A stretch of 9,993 nucleotides of DNA from Aquimarina sp. (GTDB taxonomy: Bacteria; Bacteroidota; Bacteroidia; Flavobacteriales; Flavobacteriaceae): assembly GCA_020628975.1 (NCBI GenBank), contig JAHDEF010000054.1:1-9993 (forward strand). The letters are read 5' to 3'. Positions 1 through 4,639 of this stretch are shown here, piece by piece. The notes below the pieces were generated by a model. It did no database searches and was not told the origin of the DNA. It was given only the letters and a program-made list of their open reading frames with translations. Each line of letters starts with the position of its first letter. Within the stretch, counting starts at the first letter, position 1. The position numbers and the translations under genes were made by a program.

Positions 1-98
1 TAGAAGTAAACTCATCTCCCGGGCTTGAAGGTATAGAAACCGCAACGAGTAAAGATATCGCTAAAGAGATCATAAAATATATTGAAAAAAGTGTGTAA
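1..98 (+). CDS. rimK: RimK-type alpha-L-glutamate ligase, C-terminal fragment
   Basis: This is the last 32 codons of a gene that begins before the window; the reading frame starts at position 3 and ends with TAA at 96-98. The peptide EVNSSPGLEGIE at its beginning is the signature end of the ATP-grasp fold in RimK proteins, where the Glu and Asn of 'EVN' help bind the Mg-ATP. It is followed by a typical short C-terminal helix. RimK adds glutamate residues to the C-terminus of ribosomal protein S6 in E. coli, and relatives ligate glutamate to other amino-acid or peptide substrates; the substrate here cannot be told from the fragment. The next gene follows on the same strand after 57 bp, so the two are probably cotranscribed. 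Confidence 0.85.
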   Translation, partial: EVNSSPGLEGIETATSKDIAKEIIKYIEKSV

Positions 99-155
99 TA
101 AGCATAGCGTGATGTGGCATTTACTGCTTTTCGCTGCTGTGATAAAACATTAGCA

Positions 156-1145
156 ATGGAAAATAGCATTTCAATATTAGGTAATGAAATTTTACCAGGT
201 GAACGACGAACTATAAATTTTAATATTGCCAAGTTATATACTTCTACAATTGTTGAAATTCCGATTATAGTTGAGCGATCTTCACGTCCGGGACCAGTGG
301 TTTTAATTACCGCAGGTATTCACGGTGACGAAATAAACGGGGTAGAAATTGTTCGTCAATTAATTCAAAAGAAAATTAATCGACCTACTAAAGGCACCAT
401 TATTTGTATTCCTGTATTAAATGTTTTTGGTTTCTTGTCTATGGATCGAAATTTTCCTGACGGCCGTGACTTAAATCGTATTTTTCCAGGAACCAAAAAC
501 GGATCGTTAGCTTCACGCTTTGCTTATCAATTCGTAAATGAAATTTTGCCTGATATTGACATTTGTTTAGATTTTCATACAGGTGGCGCAAGTCGCTTTA
601 ATACCTCGCAAATTCGTATAGATCCAAGAAATAAAAAGGATTTAATATTAGCAGAAGTATTTAATGCGCCGTTTATTTTAGAATCTAAAATTATTGATAA
701 ATCGTACCGTGCTACCTGTTCTAAAATGAACAAAACCACCTTGCTTTTTGAAGGTGGAAAATCTGAATTTATCGATAGAGGTGTTGCTAAAGAAGGCGTT
801 CAAGGCACCATTCGGGTACTACATCATTTAAAAATGCTTTCAAAGAAAGTCGAGATTCCTACACCAACAAAACCTAGTATCATTATTACGGATAGCCGTT
901 GGATTCGCGCTAAATACAGCGGTATGTTCCACCCGCATGTCGCACATGGTACATTTGTAGAAAAAGGGCAAGTAATTGCAGCAATAACCGATCCTTATGG
1001 CAAAACCAACTACAAAATGAAAGTTTCTAATAGCGGTTATATTATTAATATTAATGAATCTCCTATTGTATATCAAGGAGATGCTGTTTTTCATATTAGC
1101 ACTAGTTATAAAGATTCGAATACATCGAGTAATGAAGAAGCATGA
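156..1145 (+). CDS. Succinylglutamate desuccinylase/aspartoacylase family zinc hydrolase
   Basis: A 329-residue member of the AstE/AspA branch of the M14 zinc carboxypeptidase-like fold. Visible family motifs are GIHGDE (His56 and Glu59 as the HxxE zinc ligands), the RDLNRIFPG substrate-binding loop at 104-112, DFHTGG with His141 as the third zinc ligand, and LLFEGG at 196-201 with Glu199 as the likely catalytic acid/base. Residues about 245-314 form the C-terminal beta-rich, biotinyl-like domain usual in this family. These enzymes hydrolyse amide bonds of acylated amino acids; the substrate is not predictable from the sequence. The ATG at 156 is chosen because homology-like sequence begins just after it; an in-frame GTG at 114 would add 14 unconvincing residues. 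The position directly behind rimK suggests it acts on a glutamylated or N-acylated product (inference). The 3' end overlaps the next gene by 14 bp. Confidence 0.85.
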   Translation: MENSISILGNEILPGERRTINFNIAKLYTSTIVEIPIIVERSSRPGPVVLITAGIHGDEINGVEIVRQLIQKKINRPTKGTIICIPVLNVFGFLSMDRNFPDGRDLNRIFPGTKNGSLASRFAYQFVNEILPDIDICLDFHTGGASRFNTSQIRIDPRNKKDLILAEVFNAPFILESKIIDKSYRATCSKMNKTTLLFEGGKSEFIDRGVAKEGVQGTIRVLHHLKMLSKKVEIPTPTKPSIIITDSRWIRAKYSGMFHPHVAHGTFVEKGQVIAAITDPYGKTNYKMKVSNSGYIININESPIVYQGDAVFHISTSYKDSNTSSNEEA

Positions 1146-1701
1146 GTTGCGTGTTACATATAAAAATTTAAGAAAAAAGATTTCTGAAGAAGAAGTTGAT
1201 GACCTTAGTCTTCAAATAGCAAATCAATTGTTAAAATTACCTATTTGGCAGCACCATTACTACCATATTTTTCTTCCCATAGAAAAACAAAAAGAAGTAA
1301 ATACAACATATATTTTGCACGCCCTACAAGGAAAGGATAAGCATGTAATTATTTCTAAAAGTAATTTTGAGAATAACACATTAGTTCACTTTTTACTGAC
1401 AGATCAAACTATTTTAAAAGAAAATCAGTGGGGAATTCCAGAACCTGTAGATGGTATCGAAATTCCATCAGAAAAAATAGATATTGTTTTTGTACCCCTA
1501 TTAGCATACGATTCTTTGGGGTATCGTGTTGGTTACGGTAAAGGATTTTACGATCGTTTTTTAGCAGAAGCTAAACCAAAAGCAATAGTGGGCTTGTCTT
1601 TTTTTGAGCCCGAAATTCAGCCTATCGAAGACCTTCACGTCCATGATATTGCATTGGATTATTGTGTTACACCCACTAAATTATACACTTTTAAAAAGTA
1701 G
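1132..1701 (+). CDS. 5-formyltetrahydrofolate cyclo-ligase
   Basis: A 189-residue protein of normal family length. It converts 5-formyl-THF to 5,10-methenyl-THF with ATP, returning this storage or by-product folate to the one-carbon pool in the cytoplasm. The C-terminal signature GYRVGYGKGFYDR at residues 130-142, which binds phosphate and Mg-ATP, is intact. So are GIPEP at 101-105 and the basic N-terminus (Arg7, Lys11, Arg14, Lys15, Lys16) expected to contact ATP. The ATG at 1132 is preferred: the frame stays open back to an ATG at 1054, but those 26 extra residues lie inside the preceding gene and resemble nothing in the family. The 14-bp overlap with the upstream gene suggests translational coupling. 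The 3' end faces the hxlR gene tail to tail with only 14 bp between them. Confidence 0.93.
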   Translation: MKKHELRVTYKNLRKKISEEEVDDLSLQIANQLLKLPIWQHHYYHIFLPIEKQKEVNTTYILHALQGKDKHVIISKSNFENNTLVHFLLTDQTILKENQWGIPEPVDGIEIPSEKIDIVFVPLLAYDSLGYRVGYGKGFYDRFLAEAKPKAIVGLSFFEPEIQPIEDLHVHDIALDYCVTPTKLYTFKK

Positions 1702-1715
1702 GATTATAAAATTGC

Positions 1716-2072
1716 TTATTCCGAATAATTGTTTGCTACTAAATCGCCCCAACTGGCAATAGTTTGAATTAGCGGAATAGCAGATTTTCCAAAATCAGTT
1801 AGTGAGTATTCTACTTTTAAAGGGGGTTTCGTGGTATATACCTTTCTTTCAATCAAACCATCGCTTTCAAGCGCCTTAAGCTGTAAGCTTAAAGTACGTT
1901 CGGTTACCATTGGCATTTGTTTCCTTAATTCATTATACCTTAAAGCTTTTTCAAATAAGTGATATAAAATTACAGTTTTCCATTTGCCGCCAATGATGCT
2001 CATAGTCAGACTTGCGCAGCAGTGAAATTCTTTATTTTTAAAGCTCAGCTTCTTATTTTGTGACTCATACAT
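1716..2072 (-). CDS. HxlR-family winged-helix transcriptional regulator with Cys-Cys pair
   Basis: A 118-residue protein that is essentially one HxlR winged-helix domain. Family hallmarks are GGKWKTVILYHL at 28-39, RYNELRKQMP at 45-54, the recognition helix TERTLSLQLKALE at 57-69, the wing DGLIERKVY at 71-79, PPLKVEYSLT at 83-92 and a terminal SW (107-108). These proteins act as dimers, usually as repressors. Many have a conserved Cys just before the domain that senses thiol oxidation or electrophiles, as in YodB and HypR of Bacillus subtilis; here two adjacent cysteines, Cys18-Cys19, occupy that place. The gene is divergent from a nitroreductase with 88 bp between start codons, the arrangement known for HypR and its target. 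The likely role is redox- or quinone-responsive control of that neighbour and of itself. The function is inferred from family and context. Confidence 0.88.
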   Translation of the reverse strand: MYESQNKKLSFKNKEFHCCASLTMSIIGGKWKTVILYHLFEKALRYNELRKQMPMVTERTLSLQLKALESDGLIERKVYTTKPPLKVEYSLTDFGKSAIPLIQTIASWGDLVANNYSE

Positions 2073-2097
2073 AGTATACTATCCTTTTTGACCGTTA

Positions 2098-2128
2098 TTG
2101 CAAATATAGAAACCTATACTTATGTTTG
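2098..2128 (+). promoter_or_regulatory. Flavobacterial-type promoter of the nitroreductase
   Basis: TATGTTTG at 2121-2128 fits the Bacteroidota -7 consensus TAnnTTTG exactly. TTG at 2098-2100 lies 20 bp upstream, inside the usual 17-23 bp spacing for the -33 element. Transcription would start near 2134, downstream of the ATG at 2122, which argues for the nitroreductase start at 2161. Confidence 0.65.
2101..2108 (-). promoter_or_regulatory. Probable -7 box of the hxlR gene
   Basis: Read on the minus strand this is TATATTTG, an exact TAnnTTTG match, about 29 bp before the hxlR start codon. No TTG is visible at the expected -33 distance, so the promoter may be weak or depend on another factor. 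It lies in the spacer of the opposing nitroreductase promoter, so the two promoters overlap. Confidence 0.45.
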
Positions 2129-2160
2129 ATACTATAAAATGTATAGTTAAAAAATATATT

Positions 2161-2835
2161 ATGAAAACACCGAATATTTCTAAAGAAGATATTATTGATG
2201 CCTTCTATTATAGACATGCCACGAAAGAATTCAATGCAGAAAAAAAATTAACGGATGAAGACATCAATTTTATTCTACAAATAGCGAATCTTTCTCCAAG
2301 TTCATTTGGTTTCGAGCCTTGGCATTTTATTGTTGTTCAAGATAAAGAATTACGTGAGTTGTTAAAGCCCGTAGCTTGGGGAGCCCCCGTAAAATTAGAT
2401 ACGGCTAGTCATTTTATTTTAGGTTTGACAATGAAGGCACCTATGACTAAATGGAATGCTGAATATATCATGCATATGATGAAAGAGGTAAAGCAATTTC
2501 CTAAGGATGTGGTAGAAATGTATACTAAATTTTATAGAGAATTTCAAGAGCGTGATTTTGATTTAGATACCGATAAAAAGCTTTTCGACTGGGCTTCAAA
2601 ACAGTGTTATATTGCTCTAGGTAATATGATGACGGCTGCGGCTTTAAACGGAATCGATAGCTGTCCTATTGAAGGCTTCCATCAAGAAAAAGCAGAAGCT
2701 TTATTGCAAGAAAAATTCGGAGTAGATACCGAAAAATATGGACTTTCTTTTATGGTTGCGTTTGGGTATAGAAAAGAAGACCCGGCACACCCTAAAACAA
2801 GAAGACCTTTAGAAGATATCATCACTTTGAAATAA
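2161..2835 (+). CDS. NfsB-like NAD(P)H-dependent nitroreductase family oxidoreductase
   Basis: A 224-residue flavoprotein of the nitroreductase superfamily, NfsB-like branch, of usual length. FMN-binding features are YRHATKEF at 17-24, LSPSSFGFEPWHFIVV at 44-59, CPIEGF at 168-173 near the flavin re face, and the C-terminal GYRKED with the basic KTRRPLEDI tail at 212-220. Such enzymes act as cytosolic homodimers and reduce nitro compounds, quinones or related electrophiles with NAD(P)H. The divergent HxlR regulator with paired cysteines suggests a detoxification role induced by oxidants or quinones (inference). The start at 2161 is chosen over the in-frame ATG at 2122 because the latter lies within the -7 box, ahead of the predicted transcription start. 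The first 13 residues from 2122 also do not fit the family. Confidence 0.88.
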   Translation: MKTPNISKEDIIDAFYYRHATKEFNAEKKLTDEDINFILQIANLSPSSFGFEPWHFIVVQDKELRELLKPVAWGAPVKLDTASHFILGLTMKAPMTKWNAEYIMHMMKEVKQFPKDVVEMYTKFYREFQERDFDLDTDKKLFDWASKQCYIALGNMMTAAALNGIDSCPIEGFHQEKAEALLQEKFGVDTEKYGLSFMVAFGYRKEDPAHPKTRRPLEDIITLK

Positions 2836-2864
2836 CTATTATGTAAAAAAGCTGGCTATTATAT

Positions 2865-2995
2865 GAGGCTGTCCAAAAAGTAATATTAACGAAGGCTGAT
2901 CGTTAGTCGAAGCCTGTTAATTAATTGACAATCAAACTGAATTCCCGCTTCTTTCAAAGTGGAATTTCAAGATTCTTAACTTTTTAGACATACTC
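2865..2995. mobile_element. MITE-like degenerate element with terminal inverted repeats
   Basis: The left end GAGGCTGTCCAAAAAGT (2865-2881) and the reverse complement of the right end, GAGTATGTCTAAAAAGT (2979-2995), match at 14 of 17 positions. Both ends are flanked by ATAT (2861-2864 and 2996-2999), a possible 4-bp target duplication, although ATAT is self-complementary and so proves little. The interior has no coding potential. It carries two further inverted repeats: AGGCT/AGCCT at 2893-2897 and 2911-2915, and AATTCC...GGAATT spanning 2940-2966. GAGGCTGTC-type ends are typical of some insertion sequences and dispersed repeats of this phylum. The element sits between the nitroreductase stop and the terminator, so it appears to have landed in its 3' untranslated region. 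Confidence 0.6.
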
Positions 2996-3017
2996 ATATG
3001 AGAATGCGTCAAGCAGA

Positions 3018-3080
3018 TAAAAAAACGAAGCCGAAATACAACTTAATTTTGATTAAGATGAATTTTGGCTTCGTTCTTTC
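3018..3080. terminator. Bidirectional hairpin terminator between convergent genes
   Basis: The arms 3025-3037 (ACGAAGCCGAAAT) and 3062-3074 (ATTTTGGCTTCGT) form a 13-bp stem with one G-U wobble. A second perfect stem, CTTAAT/ATTAAG at 3042-3047 and 3052-3057, is nested in the loop. For the minus strand the stem is followed by a run of seven T (the A run 3019-3025 on the + strand), which is ideal for ending transcripts of the reductase gene. On the plus strand the downstream side is T-rich (TTCTTTCTT), so it probably also ends nitroreductase transcripts. It lies 70-120 bp past the end of the minus-strand gene. Confidence 0.8.
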
Positions 3081-3142
3081 TTAAAAAAAAGTTACCTAAT
3101 TTATATTATAAGTTAACATTTTTAGGTTTAAATAGTGATGTA

Positions 3143-4192
3143 TTAGGCATCGTCAAAATCAAGCTTAATTTCGTCGCTTACGGCATAAGCTTGGCATGAA
3201 AGTACTAATCCTTCAGCAACCTCCGAATCTGTTAATAGATTGTTTACAGGCATGTTTACTTCACCTTCAACCACGCGGCAAATACACGAAGCACAAACAC
3301 CTCCTTTGCAAGAATAAGGGGCATCAATATCTGCTTTTAAAATATTGTCTAAAAGTGTAGCTTGTTTATCTGAAGATACCGTAAAAGATTCATCATCTAC
3401 GATAACTTCTACTTTCGATATACCATCTGTATCTCCATCATTTGAAACCGCTACAGAAGATGTAAATAGTTCAAAATGTATTTGATCGTTGGCAATTTTA
3501 TTTTCAATTAATACTTCTTTTACGCTATCGATCATCGTTTCAGGCCCACACAAATAATAATCGTCAAAATCAATAGCGTCAAATTTATTTTTTAAAGCAT
3601 AATTAACAATACTTTTATCAATACGACCAAATTTAGCTCCTTCCGCATTTTCTTGACTATATACGAATTCGATAAATAATTGATTGGGGTATGTGGTCTG
3701 AAGCTCTAAAAGTTCACGAAAAAACATAGTTTCCTCACTGGTTTTGTTTCCGTAGACTAAAGCAAATTTGCTCTTTTTTTCAATAGACAAAACGGTTTTT
3801 ATCATTGACATGATAGGGGTTATACCACTACCTGCAGCAAATGCTAAGTAATTTTTTGAGGCATTTGGGTTTGGGCGAAGCTGAAATTTCCCTTCTGGCA
3901 CCATTGCTTCAAGCGTGTCACCAGCTAGTAATTTTTCATTAGCATACACAGAAAAAGTTCCGTCAGCTATTTTTTTAACGCTTACTTGTATAAAGTCATC
4001 ATTAGGACTACTGCTTATAGAATAAGCTCTACGTACTTCTTCTCCATTAATAACAGTTTTTAAACTTAAAAATTGACCAGGAATAAACGAAAAATCATTT
4101 TTTAGATGTGTAGGAATATCAAATACCAAAGAAACAGCATTGGGTGTTTCTTGAATGATTTCTTTTATATGAAGGGTGTTATAAGATGACAT
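3143..4192 (-). CDS. PaaE-type ferredoxin-NAD(P)H reductase with C-terminal 2Fe-2S domain
   Basis: A 349-residue, three-part electron-transfer protein. Residues about 1-110 form the FAD-binding barrel with RRAYSISSSP at 54-63. Residues about 111-235 form the NAD(P)-binding domain with GSGITPIMSM at 121-130 and CGPETMI at 215-221. Residues about 258-349 are a plant-type ferredoxin domain with cluster ligands Cys295, Cys300, Cys303 and Cys333. This order (reductase first, ferredoxin last) is that of PaaE, the reductase of phenylacetyl-CoA epoxidase, and of related reductases that feed di-iron or other oxygenases. No paaABCD or oxygenase gene is in the window, so the partner is unknown and a phenylacetate role is not supported here. 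It is transcribed alone, divergent from porW. The start at 4192 sits just after a promoter, giving a very short leader. Confidence 0.9.
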   Translation of the reverse strand: MSSYNTLHIKEIIQETPNAVSLVFDIPTHLKNDFSFIPGQFLSLKTVINGEEVRRAYSISSSPNDDFIQVSVKKIADGTFSVYANEKLLAGDTLEAMVPEGKFQLRPNPNASKNYLAFAAGSGITPIMSMIKTVLSIEKKSKFALVYGNKTSEETMFFRELLELQTTYPNQLFIEFVYSQENAEGAKFGRIDKSIVNYALKNKFDAIDFDDYYLCGPETMIDSVKEVLIENKIANDQIHFELFTSSVAVSNDGDTDGISKVEVIVDDESFTVSSDKQATLLDNILKADIDAPYSCKGGVCASCICRVVEGEVNMPVNNLLTDSEVAEGLVLSCQAYAVSDEIKLDFDDA

Positions 4193-4205
4193 TTGTAATT
4201 TTTTT

Positions 4206-4234
4206 CAAAAATACTAAATGTCTTATGGAACAAA
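4206..4234 (-). promoter_or_regulatory. Promoter of the PaaE-type reductase gene
   Basis: On the minus strand TATTTTTG (4213-4206) matches TAnnTTTG exactly. TTTG (4234-4231) lies 17 bp upstream as the -33 element. The -7 box ends 13 bp before the start codon, so the transcript would have only a few untranslated bases. Confidence 0.65.
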
Positions 4235-4240
4235 ATAAAA

Positions 4241-4322
4241 AACTGAGTTCAAAAAGGTAGTTTTTTATTTTGTTTTTGATGCAATGGGGGGATTGCAAAA
4301 ATCCTTTTACTTGAACTCAGTT
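4241..4322. repeat. 82-bp palindromic element in the divergent intergenic region
   Basis: AACTGAGTTCAA (4241-4252) and TTGAACTCAGTT (4311-4322) are perfect 12-bp inverted repeats. Inside, AAAGG (4253-4257) can pair with CCTTT (4303-4307). GCAAT/ATTGC (4281-4285 and 4292-4296) forms a second hairpin with a loop of six G. The two flanking genes point away from it, so it is not a normal terminator. It could be a small mobile repeat, a structured RNA or a protein-binding site. It begins 7 bp behind the -33 element of the minus-strand gene. Confidence 0.6.
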
Positions 4323-4544
4323 AGGGGCGAAATACTTGTATATCAATTTCTAAGTTGAAACAATAGTGAAACAAAAATGATGATTTAATTTCAATTGAAA
4401 AAATATTTAACATATTTATTATGCACGCACAATGCTTTTAACTCATTGTAGCATTACTAATTAAAAGAAAATACTGTATTCAGTTGCAGCAATTAATTAG
4501 GTAACTACGGTATTTAGATTCTGTAAAATGTAGAAAAATCAAGA
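4323..4544. other. AT-rich intergenic stretch upstream of porW
   Basis: This part of the 447-bp gap between the reductase gene and porW has no open frame worth calling. The only symmetric site seen is the 12-bp palindrome TTTCAATTGAAA at 4389-4400, which is not unusual at this base composition. TGTAGAA occurs twice (4529-4535 and 4548-4554), 19 bp apart, at the edge of the porW promoter; it may or may not matter. Confidence 0.4.
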
Positions 4545-4575
4545 TTTTGTAGAATAATAGATAATTGTACCTTTA
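4545..4575 (+). promoter_or_regulatory. Likely promoter of porW
   Basis: TTTTG (4545-4549) and TACCTTTA (4568-4575) are 18 bp apart, matching the -33 and -7 elements with seven of eight -7 positions if the two free ones are counted. Transcription would start near 4581 and leave a leader of about 60 nt before the ATG at 4640. Confidence 0.5.
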
Positions 4576-4639
4576 TCAACTAATGATTCACACACTATTT
4601 TCAATTTAATAGAGTTATTATAGTGTTTAAAGTTAAATA

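Larger units (their letters stand above)
2071..2148. promoter_or_regulatory. Operator cluster with ATACTAT-type half-sites between hxlR and nitroreductase
   Basis: ATAGTATACTAT at 2071-2082 is a perfect 12-bp palindrome overlapping the hxlR start codon. ATACTAT recurs at 2129-2135 near the predicted nitroreductase transcription start. AACCTATAC at 2111-2119 and GTATAGTT at 2141-2148 form a near-perfect inverted repeat that brackets the -7 box. Related motifs at promoter-blocking positions for both genes fit binding by the HxlR protein. The assignment is inferred from position and symmetry; binding has not been shown. Confidence 0.5.

Noticed and set aside
114..155. Upstream GTG start for the desuccinylase-like gene
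   Set aside because: The 14 added residues (including a Cys-Cys) do not resemble the family N-terminus, and the ATG at 156 gives a normal length.
840..1094. Minus-strand open frame opposite the desuccinylase-like gene, with similar ones at 5074-5325 and 6990-7220
   Set aside because: No motif or own regulatory signals; each is explained by the gene on the other strand.
1054..1131. Upstream ATG for the 5-formyltetrahydrofolate cyclo-ligase
   Set aside because: The 26 extra residues lie fully within the preceding gene and form a random hydrophobic stretch; the family starts at about the ATG at 1132.
1716..1728. TTATTCCGAATAA as a terminator between convergent folate ligase and hxlR genes
   Set aside because: The arms leave a one-base loop, cannot fold as RNA and have no T-run; chance symmetry at the hxlR stop codon.
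2122..2160. Upstream ATG for the nitroreductase
   Set aside because: It lies within the predicted -7 box, before the expected transcription start, and the added residues are not family-like.
4389..4400. TTTCAATTGAAA palindrome as an operator
   Set aside because: Short AT-rich palindromes are expected by chance here and it is not placed near either predicted promoter.
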